Shown: positions 1 to 7,137 of the stretch, in pieces | Position numbering within the stretch: position 1 is the stretch's first letter | Layout of the letters: every line of letters begins with the position of its first letter | Assembly (NCBI GenBank): GCA_047975025.1 | Contig: JBKECY010000037.1 | Coordinates: 1-64,000, forward strand | Length of the DNA: 64,000 nucleotides | DNA from: JBKECY01 sp047975025 | GTDB taxonomy: Bacteria > Bacillota > Clostridia > Lachnospirales > Lachnospiraceae | Direction: 5' to 3' | Translations under genes and position numbers: made by a program | Notes under the pieces: generated by a model | The model's database searches: none | What the model saw: the letters and a program-made list of their open reading frames with translations, nothing else | What the model was told of the DNA's origin: nothing

Positions 1-59
1 ATCTCGATTTCCCTCAGCTTGACGATGATTTGCTCCGTTGTGTACCTTGCTTTTCCCAT
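1..59 (-). CDS. IS3-family transposase OrfA, N-terminal fragment (runs off the window)
   Basis: Only about 20 residues are inside the window. They begin MGKARYTTEQIIVKLREIE, the usual opening of the helix-turn-helix OrfA of IS3-family elements. The start is ATG at 59 on the minus strand, preceded by an AAAGGAG Shine-Dalgarno at about 70-76. In this family OrfA supplies DNA binding and fuses by frameshift to the DDE integrase OrfB. Neither the frameshift site nor OrfB is visible here. The family call is by recognition of the N-terminal pattern only. Confidence 0.6.
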   Translation of the reverse strand, partial: MGKARYTTEQIIVKLREIE

Positions 60-95
60 TTTTGTACTGCTCCTTTTTGTTAGTTTATCATATCA
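1..95 (-). mobile_element. End of an IS3-family insertion sequence, cut by window edge
   Basis: The first bases read on the minus strand as the start of an IS3-type orfA behind a clear ribosome binding site, so the window opens inside an insertion sequence. Its outer end lies near 90-95, where two TGA-type termini (complement of tca at 88-90 and 93-95) are possible. Beyond it the plus strand reads directly into a truncated cyclase-family gene. The exact inverted repeat and any target duplication cannot be fixed because the other end is outside the window. A short inverted pair (79-86 and 96-103, GTTAGTTT/AAACTAAC) spans the presumed junction. Confidence 0.6.
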
Positions 96-97
96 AA

Positions 98-466
98 ACT
101 AACTCTTCCACTGGTACAAAAATCGGGGGCAGGTCACTGCTTTGTACTGGATGGGGGTATAAGCGAGGTTGGACTACTGATTATGTGGATAATTGGCCAT
201 ACTTGGGTGAAGATGCAGCACTATGGCTTCTAGATAAAAAGGTAAAAGGAATTGTTATTGATGCGATGAGTATAGGAGGTCCCAAGGCTGGCGAGGGACT
301 CATGCAGCACGAACTCTTATTAGAAGCGGGAATTTGGCTGGGAGAAGAGTTTTTTTTACCCAAAGAGCTTCTTGAACATGAGAGATGGGAGTTTATCTTT
401 CTACCACTTAAAATGGAAGGATGCGGAGGGGCTCCCGGGCGGGCGATAGCAATGATTCTGGAATAG
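98..466 (+). pseudogene. Cyclase-family (kynurenine formamidase-like) protein, 5'-truncated by IS insertion
   Basis: About 120 C-terminal residues match the metal-dependent cyclase/formamidase family. Visible pieces are a LLCTGW strand, a PYLGEDAALWL helix, VKGIVIDAMSIG, an HELLLEAGI segment and a final LPLKMEGCGGAPGRA strand. These correspond to the back half of a protein normally 200-260 residues long. The N-terminal part with the metal ligands is missing because the insertion sequence lies directly upstream. The apparent start at 38 lies inside the IS and is an artefact. It is most likely non-functional. It is followed by a good terminator and lies upstream of the transketolase genes. Confidence 0.65.
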
Positions 467-472
467 GATTAA

Positions 473-509
473 GGACATTTCCAGTATAAAGGAAATGTCC
501 TTTGTTTCT
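473..509 (+). terminator. Intrinsic terminator after the cyclase remnant
   Basis: Perfect 10-bp inverted repeat GGACATTTCC (473-482) / GGAAATGTCC (491-500) with an 8-nt loop, followed by a T-rich tail. It separates the cyclase remnant from the transketolase promoter. Confidence 0.85.
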
Positions 510-590
510 TGTATCAAAGCAAATTGATAGTAAAAAGTAATAAAAATGAGGTAAGTAATATGCGTATGTGGTAGAAAAAGTATTGCAGTA

Positions 591-621
591 TTGACAATCC
601 CAACATAGGATGTTAGGATGT
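591..621 (+). promoter_or_regulatory. Promoter with overlapping palindromic operator, transketolase operon
   Basis: TTGACA (591-596), a 17-bp spacer and TAGGAT (614-619) form a sigma-A promoter. The spacer carries a near-perfect palindrome CCCAACAT-AGG-ATGTTAGG (599-617, one mismatch). The -10 also lies in an 8-bp direct repeat TAGGATGT-TAGGATGT (606-621). A related TAGGATATTAGGAT sits at 3404-3417 before the GntR gene. The overlap of palindrome and promoter suggests repression by the linked GntR protein. That assignment is inference. Confidence 0.6.
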
Positions 622-719
622 AAAAGCGAAGAACAATTGAATAAAAAGTGATTGCAAAAGGATTAGGAATTTCAAGTTGCTTATTATTGTAACTAATCTA
701 TTTAGAAAGAAGGGTGGCT

Positions 720-1559
720 ATGAAAAATTACGGGATTAGAGAATTAGAAAAGAAAAGCATTGAATTAAAGAAAAAGGTTATTTCGATGATTTACAAAGCA
801 CAGTCGGGACATCCAGGCGGCTCACTATCTGCAGCAGATTACGTGACAGCCCTATATTTTCAAGAGTTAAATATAGATCCACAAAACCCCAAATGGGAAG
901 ATCGAGATCGATTTGTTTTGTCAAAAGGGCATGTATGTCCGATTCAATATGCTGCTTTGGCTACAAGGGGATATTTTGACGAGAGTGAATTAGATACATT
1001 GCGTCAGGAGGGGTCAAAACTTCAAGGTCATCCCGATATGAATAAGTGTCCCGGGATTGACATTTCGACTGGCTCATTGGGACAGGGACTTGCATGTGGG
1101 GTTGGTATGGCAATCTCTGCTAAAAGAGATGAAAAAACCTACAGGGTATTTGTTGTAGTAGGAGACGGTGAATGTCAGGAAGGTGAAATCTGGGAGGCTG
1201 CACAGACTGCATACAAGTACAAGTTAGATAATCTTATTGTGTTTGTTGATAACAACAATTTGCAAATTGATGGTATTACTGATGTTGTTATGCCAAATAT
1301 TCATCTGGGCAAAAAATTCGAGGCATTTGGATTTGATATGTATGAGATTAATGGGCATGACATGCAGGCAATTGTGGACACGTTAGCGCGTATTAAAATG
1401 AGCAAAAATGGGAAGCCAAAATGTATATTTGCGAATACTGTTAAAGGAAAAGGTGTTTCTTTTATGGAAAATGAATGTGGTTGGCATGGTACTGCACCAA
1501 ATAGGGAACAATATATAGCAGCAATAAAAGAACTTGATGAACAATTAAAAGCATATTAA
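720..1559 (+). CDS. Transketolase, N-terminal (TPP-binding) subunit
   Basis: This 279-residue protein covers the first half of transketolase, which moves two-carbon ketol units between sugar phosphates using thiamine diphosphate. Visible are the GHPGGSLSAADYVTALY motif near the N-terminus, SKGHVCPIQYAAL, STGSLGQGL, and the TPP/Mg motif GDGECQEGEIWEA followed about 25 residues later by NNNLQIDG. Many Firmicutes encode the enzyme as two polypeptides, and the C-terminal half follows at once. ATG at 720 is chosen over GTG at 714 because AGAAGG (708-713) is correctly spaced for 720 and would abut 714. Substrate specificity is unknown: the neighbours suggest a dedicated sugar pathway rather than the housekeeping copy. 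Confidence 0.9.
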   Translation: MKNYGIRELEKKSIELKKKVISMIYKAQSGHPGGSLSAADYVTALYFQELNIDPQNPKWEDRDRFVLSKGHVCPIQYAALATRGYFDESELDTLRQEGSKLQGHPDMNKCPGIDISTGSLGQGLACGVGMAISAKRDEKTYRVFVVVGDGECQEGEIWEAAQTAYKYKLDNLIVFVDNNNLQIDGITDVVMPNIHLGKKFEAFGFDMYEINGHDMQAIVDTLARIKMSKNGKPKCIFANTVKGKGVSFMENECGWHGTAPNREQYIAAIKELDEQLKAY

Positions 1560-1570
1560 TGGAGGATAGT

Positions 1571-2506
1571 ATGAGTGAGGTAAAGAAAGCGACAAGAGAT
1601 GGATTTGGAGAAGAAATTGTAAAACTGGGAAAACAAGATAATGGTATTTATGTAGTAGATGTAGATATAGGAAAATCGTGTAAGACTGGAGAATTTAGAG
1701 CGCAATTGCCAAAACAGTACTTAAATGTTGGAATTGCAGAGCAAAATGCTGCAGGTGTTGCAGCGGGACTAGCTACATGCGGCAAAATTCCTTTTGTAGT
1801 TACGTATGCAGTATTTGGTTCGTTAAGAATGTGTGAAATGATTAGACAAGAAATTTGCTATCCTAAATTGAATGTTAAAATAGCATGTTCACATGGCGGA
1901 GTCACACCTGCAAATGATGGGGCAAGCCATCAAAGTATTGAGGATATGGGAGTATTAAGAACTATTCCGAATATGACGGTAATTATGCCTGCTGATTACA
2001 ATGCGGCAAAAAAGATAGTATGTGCTGCTGCAAAATATCCTGGTCCAGTATATCTGAGATTTACGCGAGATGCTGTTCCGGTAATTTACGATGAAAATCA
2101 AGAGTTTGCAATCGGAAAAGCGGTACTTCTTAAAGATGGAAAAGATGTTGCGATTATTGCTAATGGAGACACAGTCTCCATTGCACTAAAAGCAGTAAAA
2201 GAGCTGGAGAAACAAGGTTACTCGGTGAAACTGCTTGATATGCATACAATAAAACCATTAGATGAAGAGGCTATACGGCAATGTGTTGCTCAAATAGGTA
2301 AAATTATCACAGTTGAAGACCATAATATTATGAACGGCTTAGGAAGTGCAGTTTGTGAAGTTGCAGCAGATATGGGTTTAGCCACAGTAAAGCGAATTGG
2401 AATTCAAGATCAGTTCGGCCAATCTGCACCATATGAAAGGCTTTTGGAACTTAATGGAATTACAGTAGAAAACATTGTTAAAGTTGCCAAGGAGATAAGT
2501 TTATAA
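1571..2506 (+). CDS. Transketolase, C-terminal subunit
   Basis: This 311-residue protein corresponds to the pyrimidine-binding and C-terminal domains of transketolase. Family signatures are YLNVGIAEQNAAGVAAGLA with the catalytic Glu, FVVTYAVFGSLR, SHGGVTPANDGASHQS, PADYNAAKK and VYLRFTRD. The C-terminal fold includes MHTIKPLDEEAIRQ and EDHNIMNGLGSAV. GGAGG (1561-1565) places the start at ATG 1571; the ATG at 1559, overlapping the previous stop, has no spacing for that site. It must pair with the upstream subunit to form the active site. Confidence 0.9.
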   Translation: MSEVKKATRDGFGEEIVKLGKQDNGIYVVDVDIGKSCKTGEFRAQLPKQYLNVGIAEQNAAGVAAGLATCGKIPFVVTYAVFGSLRMCEMIRQEICYPKLNVKIACSHGGVTPANDGASHQSIEDMGVLRTIPNMTVIMPADYNAAKKIVCAAAKYPGPVYLRFTRDAVPVIYDENQEFAIGKAVLLKDGKDVAIIANGDTVSIALKAVKELEKQGYSVKLLDMHTIKPLDEEAIRQCVAQIGKIITVEDHNIMNGLGSAVCEVAADMGLATVKRIGIQDQFGQSAPYERLLELNGITVENIVKVAKEISL

Positions 2507-2525
2507 AAGGAAGAAGGACGGAAAA

Positions 2526-3284
2526 ATGCTAAATTTTGATGGTCAAGTAGTCATTGTAACAGGAAGTGGTTCACCAAAGGGAATTGGACGTTCAATCGCA
2601 AAGACATTTGCAAGGCAAAAAGCAACAGTTATTATTGCTGACATTGATGAAATGGGGATTGTTGATACCGTTAGTGAGATAAAAAATAACGGTGGGAATG
2701 CTATGGGAGTTGTGGTTAATGTAACTTCAGAAGAATCAGTTCAGAACATGGTTGATGAAGTAATAAAAACATATGGACGTATTGATGTACTTGTAAACAA
2801 TGCCGGAATATCGCAAAAAATTACTGTTGAAGATATGACGTTAGCAGATATGAGAAGAGTCTTCGAAGTAAATATGTTTGGTTTGTTTTTGTGTACACAA
2901 GCTTGTATGAAACCGATGAGGGACGCTAAGTATGGGCGAATCGTTAATCTGTCTTCGGTATCGGGTAAACGAGGTGGGGGTGTATTTGGAGGCGCACACT
3001 ATTCGGCTTCAAAAGCAGCTGTATTAGGATTTGCTAAGAATCTATCTCGGGAGATATCGGCGGAAGGTATCACGATTAATAGTGTTTGCCCTGGGCTTAT
3101 TAACACTGAGATATGGAGAGGACTTCCCGAAGAAGAAGCCAATAAAGTAATTGCTGGAATCCCAATGGGGAGACCGGGAGAAACACAGGAGGTAGCAGAT
3201 ACAATTGTTTTCCTGGCATCTAAAGAGGCTTCTTACATTACTGGAGAAGAAATTGATATTAATGGAGGCTCACATATGGATTAG
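2526..3284 (+). CDS. Short-chain dehydrogenase/reductase (SDR, FabG-like)
   Basis: A 252-residue classical SDR. It has a Rossmann nucleotide-binding motif near residue 12 (TGSGSPKGIG), a NNAG motif, a catalytic Ser in NLSSVSG and an active-site YSASK. The C-terminal segment PMGRPGETQEVADTIVFLAS with ITGEEIDINGG is typical of FabG and sugar-alcohol dehydrogenases. It would oxidise or reduce a hydroxyl/ketone with NAD(P)(H). Its place 19 bases after the transketolase genes suggests it acts on the same sugar or polyol. The exact substrate cannot be read from sequence. It is complete, with an AGGAAGAAGG ribosome binding site. Confidence 0.85.
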   Translation: MLNFDGQVVIVTGSGSPKGIGRSIAKTFARQKATVIIADIDEMGIVDTVSEIKNNGGNAMGVVVNVTSEESVQNMVDEVIKTYGRIDVLVNNAGISQKITVEDMTLADMRRVFEVNMFGLFLCTQACMKPMRDAKYGRIVNLSSVSGKRGGGVFGGAHYSASKAAVLGFAKNLSREISAEGITINSVCPGLINTEIWRGLPEEEANKVIAGIPMGRPGETQEVADTIVFLASKEASYITGEEIDINGGSHMD

Positions 3285-3345
3285 ATGGGAAAGGTTTAAA
3301 ATTCTATTTTGTACATACGTGTATTTTGGGGAAAAATTGTGCTGT

Positions 3346-3417
3346 TATAATTGTATGGTAGCCTTTTGTTAAGTACCGAATAGACAAAAACCTCAATGTA
3401 TGGTAGGATATTAGGAT
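3346..3417 (+). promoter_or_regulatory. Promoter region of the GntR regulator with shared operator-like motif
   Basis: A TATAAT lies at 3346-3351. Separately TAGACA (3381-3386), 17 bp, TAGGAT (3404-3409) mirrors the layout upstream of the transketolase genes. TAGGATATTAGGAT at 3404-3417 matches the transketolase promoter motif at 606-619 in 13 of 14 positions. This fits autoregulation plus control of the operon by the GntR protein (inference). Confidence 0.45.
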
Positions 3418-3440
3418 AAACATATGATGAGGTGAAAAAG

Positions 3441-4175
3441 ATGCAAAGTACTGGTAGAGGTTATTTGAAAAAAGTGAATAGTGAGTCAGTTGTTCAATTA
3501 GTAATTAACAGTTTGACGGATGCAATGATAGAGCGGAAATTATGTCCTGGGGATAAACTCCCAACAGAAAGCGAATTGGCTGAGAGTCTTGGTGTGGGGA
3601 GGAATTCGATTCGGGAAGCAATTAAAATTCTTGTTTATTTGGGGGTTTTGGAAATTAAAAGAGCTGAAGGAACGTTTGTCTGTGAGGGGTTCTCTGAAAG
3701 TATGATAGATCCGATGATTTATGGTATAATCCTAAATACTTCTGATTCATATGAAAACTTGATGGAACTGCGTGAAATGATGGAAGTAGGGGTTATGCAA
3801 ATTGCAATGGAAAAGTACACTCAGGAAAAACTGAAGAATTTAAAAGCTATTCTTGATCAAATGAAGGCAGAGATAAAAAAAGGACCAGAAAATGTTGAGC
3901 AAGTATTTAAGTCAGATAATGATTTCCATAATGCGATTTCAATTATGGGTGAGAATCCTATAATTGACAAGATTAATCGGGTGGTTAAAACCCTTACTTA
4001 TTCTATTCGGTTTAATACAGTAAAGGTAATGCTTGAGACAGGACGTGGTGAGGAGTTATTTGAAGCTCATCAGAAGTTATTTCAGATTATTGTCGATCGG
4101 GATAAAAGTGATATGGGAACAACGGTTAGAAAAACGTATTTTTCAAAAGTTGGCATTCAAACAATTGAAGAATAA
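3441..4175 (+). CDS. FadR-subfamily GntR transcriptional regulator
   Basis: A 244-residue regulator with an N-terminal winged helix (residues about 10-75: LCPGDKLPTESELAESLGVG, then RNSIREAIKIL, LGVLEIKRAEGTFV). It is followed by an all-helical FCD ligand domain (LMELREMMEVGVMQIA, DNDFHNAISIMGENP, then an AHQKLFQIIVDRD helix). FCD domains usually bind a small carboxylate or sugar acid, often with a metal held by Asp and His. ATG 3441 is used: GTG 3432 lies within the ribosome binding site GAGGTG (3429-3434). It sits directly after the transketolase/SDR genes and probably controls them through the shared TAGGAT-type motif. Confidence 0.85.
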   Translation: MQSTGRGYLKKVNSESVVQLVINSLTDAMIERKLCPGDKLPTESELAESLGVGRNSIREAIKILVYLGVLEIKRAEGTFVCEGFSESMIDPMIYGIILNTSDSYENLMELREMMEVGVMQIAMEKYTQEKLKNLKAILDQMKAEIKKGPENVEQVFKSDNDFHNAISIMGENPIIDKINRVVKTLTYSIRFNTVKVMLETGRGEELFEAHQKLFQIIVDRDKSDMGTTVRKTYFSKVGIQTIEE

Positions 4176-4180
4176 AAAAG

Positions 4181-4213
4181 AACCTTTCCATTTAGGTATG
4201 GAGAGGTTTTTTT
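4181..4213 (+). terminator. Intrinsic terminator after the GntR gene
   Basis: Inverted repeat AACCTTTCCAT (4181-4191) / ATGGAGAGGTT (4198-4208) with one mismatch and a 6-nt loop, followed by a run of T. It closes the AT-rich transketolase locus before the sulfur operon. Confidence 0.85.
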
Positions 4214-4275
4214 GTGCCCAAAACACCTATAACCTATAAATCTTGTAGGAAAATATGAAAAGGTCGTTTTTCCCA

Positions 4276-4352
4276 TTGACAAACAGCTTTTGATGTGTTA
4301 AATTATGCACTATCAGCTAAACGAATATCTCCTAGTAGTATAGTAGGAGATA
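4276..4352 (+). promoter_or_regulatory. Sulfur operon promoter and leader inverted repeat
   Basis: TTGACA at 4276-4281 and TAAATT at 4299-4304 (17-bp spacing) give a plausible promoter. Downstream, a perfect 9-bp inverted repeat TATCTCCTA (4326-4334) / TAGGAGATA (4344-4352) with a 9-bp spacer lies between the -10 and the sbp ribosome binding site. It could be a repressor operator or a leader hairpin that hides a Shine-Dalgarno-like GGAG. No SAM riboswitch core is seen here. Confidence 0.55.
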
Positions 4353-4391
4353 AAACAGATAGGGAAAGTAAGAGAAGAGGAGAAAAAACCT

Positions 4392-5426
4392 ATGAAAAAA
4401 TGGATTACAGTAGCGGCGACGGTGGTTTTGACAACGGCATTTCTGGCAGGCTGCGGCAGCAGCTCACAGACTTCTGATGACAGCAGTGCTGCACCGGAGA
4501 AAATCGAGATCACAAATGTATCCTATGATCCGACCAGGGAGTTTTATGAAGCTTATAACACACTGTTTCAGGAATATTGGCAGGAAGAGGCTGGACAGGA
4601 AGTAGAGATTACACAGTCTCATGGCGGCTCAGGCAAGCAGGCCCGCTCTGTCATTGAGGGCAATGAAGCAGATGTTGTAACACTCGCTCTGGCGCAGGAT
4701 ATTACGGCAATCGAAGAAGCGGGAATGATTAACGAGGGCTGGATCGATGAATTTGCCGATAACAGTGCACCTTATACTTCCACTATTGTTTTCCTGGTTC
4801 GCAAAGGAAATGAGAAGAACATTCAGGATTGGGATGATCTTATTAAAGAGGGCGTTGAAGTTATTACACCGAATCCTAAGACTTCCGGTGGTGCCAGATG
4901 GAATTACCTTGCGGCATGGGCCTTTGCACAGGCGTCTGACGGTAATGATGAGGAGCAGACCAAAGAGTTTATGAAAAAACTGTATGATAATGTGACTGTA
5001 CTGGATTCCGGAGCTCGTGGAGCGACGACCACATTTGTTGAGAATGGACAAGGTGATGTTCTGATTGCATGGGAGAATGAAGCGTATCTGTCCGTCAAGG
5101 AGAATCCGGATGAATATGAGATTATTACACCAAGCATCAGTATCTTGGCAGAGCCGTCTGTGGCCGTAGTGGATGAAGTGGCGGAGAAAAATGGTACGGA
5201 GGAAGTAGCAACAGCGTATCTGGAGTATCTGTATTCTGACGAGGCGCAAAGACTGGCCGGAGATAATTACTATCGTCCTTCCAATGCAACTATATTAGAG
5301 GAATATGCAGATGTGTTCGACTTAAATGTTGAGATGGTGACAATCGCAGATTTTGGGGGCTGGGAAGAAGCTACACAGAAGCATTTTGATGATGGAGCTA
5401 CATTTGACAGTATCTATGAAGAATAA
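4392..5426 (+). CDS. sbp: Sulfate ABC transporter substrate-binding lipoprotein
   Basis: A 344-residue lipoprotein with a signal peptide and lipobox LAGC (lipidated Cys at residue 21), then a Ser-rich linker. The mature part shows the sulfate/thiosulfate-binding pattern: VSYDPTREFYEAYN, QSHGGSGKQARSV, the DVVTLALAQD strand, TPNPKTSGGARWNYLAAW and a GQGDVLIAWENEA hinge segment. It captures sulfate outside the membrane for CysTWA. It is the first gene of the sulfur operon, and the permease, ATPase and APS-reducing enzymes follow in order. ATG 4392 has a GAGGAG site upstream. Confidence 0.93.
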   Translation: MKKWITVAATVVLTTAFLAGCGSSSQTSDDSSAAPEKIEITNVSYDPTREFYEAYNTLFQEYWQEEAGQEVEITQSHGGSGKQARSVIEGNEADVVTLALAQDITAIEEAGMINEGWIDEFADNSAPYTSTIVFLVRKGNEKNIQDWDDLIKEGVEVITPNPKTSGGARWNYLAAWAFAQASDGNDEEQTKEFMKKLYDNVTVLDSGARGATTTFVENGQGDVLIAWENEAYLSVKENPDEYEIITPSISILAEPSVAVVDEVAEKNGTEEVATAYLEYLYSDEAQRLAGDNYYRPSNATILEEYADVFDLNVEMVTIADFGGWEEATQKHFDDGATFDSIYEE

Positions 5427-5459
5427 CAGCGAGGCTGTATAACTGAAAGGAATAGTGTA

Positions 5460-6305
5460 ATGGCAGAGACAAAAGGATTCGCAAAGAGGCGAAAGAGAGT
5501 GATACCGGGCTTTGGCCTCTCAATGGGAATTACGATCAGCATGCTTAGTATTATCGTGATTATACCGATGGCCTCAATTGTTATCAATGCATCAGGTTTA
5601 AGCCTGCAAGAGTTTTTTTCAATCATTACAGAAAAGCAGGTGCTATCCGCTTACAAAGTGAGTTTCTTTTGTGCTCTGGCAGCAGCACTTATCAATAGTG
5701 TATTTGGAGTCATACTGGCCTGGATTTTAGTCCGCTATGAATTCCCCGGAAAACGTATTTTGGATGGATTTATTGAACTGCCATTTGCATTGCCGACTGC
5801 AGTTGCCGGCATCGCACTTACGACCCTGTATTCCGATCAGGGGTGGATCGGACAATTCTTTGCCAGATTTGATATCAAGATTTCCTATACCCGTATCGGA
5901 ATTGTGATTGCCATGGTGTTCATTGGCATTCCTTTTGTGGTCAGAGCCATTCAGCCGGTTCTTGAAAAACTGGATGGGCAATATGAAGAAGCTGCCAGTA
6001 TGCTGGGAGCCAGCAGAAGCCGGAGTTTTAGAAAAGTCATTTTTCCCGAGATTTTTCCGGCGGTGCTTACCGGATTCGGTCTGGCACTGGCTCGTGGTAT
6101 TGGTGAATACGGAAGTGTCGTATTCATAGCCGGTAACATTCCTTATAAAACGCAGATTGCACCATTAATGATCATGACAAAGTTAGAGCAGTTCGAATAT
6201 TCGCAGGCGACGGCAATAGCACTCGCCATGCTGCTGGTATCGTTTGCCATATTATTTGCCTTAAACCTGATTCAGTCACATGCCAACAAAGTGGTAAAGG
6301 AGTAA
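5460..6305 (+). CDS. cysT: Sulfate ABC transporter permease CysT
   Basis: A 281-residue membrane protein with about six hydrophobic segments and the binding-protein-dependent permease EAA loop (EEAASMLGASRSRSF, residues about 178-192). The C-terminal LARGIGEYGSVVFIAGN segment is characteristic of sulfate and molybdate permeases. It pairs with CysW to form the channel driven by CysA. It follows sbp by 33 bases with an AAAGGAA ribosome binding site. Confidence 0.92.
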   Translation: MAETKGFAKRRKRVIPGFGLSMGITISMLSIIVIIPMASIVINASGLSLQEFFSIITEKQVLSAYKVSFFCALAAALINSVFGVILAWILVRYEFPGKRILDGFIELPFALPTAVAGIALTTLYSDQGWIGQFFARFDIKISYTRIGIVIAMVFIGIPFVVRAIQPVLEKLDGQYEEAASMLGASRSRSFRKVIFPEIFPAVLTGFGLALARGIGEYGSVVFIAGNIPYKTQIAPLMIMTKLEQFEYSQATAIALAMLLVSFAILFALNLIQSHANKVVKE

Positions 6306-6309
6306 AGCG

Positions 6310-7110
6310 ATGAAAAGCAAAATAGTGAAATATACACTTATTACAGTCAGCGTGCTCTTTATTGCCATTATGCTGCTGTTGCCTCTTATTACAGTCATTG
6401 GATATTCTCTGCAAAAAGGTTTTGAAGCCTATGCGGAAGCTGTCTTCGATACTTATACAATTAAGGCATTACAGCTTACGCTGCTGACTACGGTATTGAC
6501 TGTGATTGTAAATACCTTCTTCGGTGTGTTCGCAGCCTGGGTCATTACGAAGTATACCTTTCGCGGCAAGCAGCTTCTGACAACATTAATCGATATTCCG
6601 TTCGCAGTTTCACCAATCATCGCCGGTCTGGTATTTATATTGGTCTTTGGGCGTATCGGCTGGGCTTACGATTTCCTGCAGGCGCACGACATCAAAATCG
6701 TGTTTGCGGTACCGGGAATTATTCTGGCTACTGTGTTCGTTACATTCCCATTCGTCTCACGTGAACTGATTCCTGTGCTTCAGGCACAGGGCAAAGAAGA
6801 AGAGGAGGCGGCAGCCCTTATGGGAGCGGGCGGCTTTCGGATTTTTAGAAAGATCACGCTGCCGCATGCCAAATGGGCCTTGTTGTACGGAATCATCCTG
6901 TGTACCGCCAGAGCCATGGGTGAATTCGGCGCAGTTTCGGTGGTTTCGGGACATTTGAGGGGCAAGACCAATACCTTGCCGCTTCATGTTGAGATTCTGT
7001 TCAATGAATTTAACATTACAGCCGCCTTTGCGGTATCCTCCATCCTTGTAGTCATGGCGATCATCATATTGATCCTTAAGACAATTGTGGAGTACAAAGG
7101 GAAAAAATGA
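6310..7110 (+). CDS. cysW: Sulfate ABC transporter permease CysW
   Basis: A 266-residue inner-membrane permease, homologous to but distinct from CysT. The EAA loop reads EEEEAAALMGAGGFRIF, and the sulfate-type signature ARAMGEFGAVSVVSGHLRGK follows. The IDIPFAVSPIIAGL segment is also typical. It starts four bases after cysT with AAAGGAG overlapping the cysT stop, so the two are probably translated together. Confidence 0.92.
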   Translation: MKSKIVKYTLITVSVLFIAIMLLLPLITVIGYSLQKGFEAYAEAVFDTYTIKALQLTLLTTVLTVIVNTFFGVFAAWVITKYTFRGKQLLTTLIDIPFAVSPIIAGLVFILVFGRIGWAYDFLQAHDIKIVFAVPGIILATVFVTFPFVSRELIPVLQAQGKEEEEAAALMGAGGFRIFRKITLPHAKWALLYGIILCTARAMGEFGAVSVVSGHLRGKTNTLPLHVEILFNEFNITAAFAVSSILVVMAIIILILKTIVEYKGKK

Positions 7111-7137
7111 TCATAAGACATGAGGAGGATCGATGCC

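Noticed and set aside
38..97. Apparent N-terminus of the cyclase gene starting at 38
   Set aside because: These codons lie in the insertion sequence, opposite the transposase start and its ribosome binding site, so they are not the native gene start.
4261..4392. SAM (S-box) riboswitch upstream of the sulfur operon
   Set aside because: The leader is short and lacks the S-box core; only a simple inverted repeat is present.
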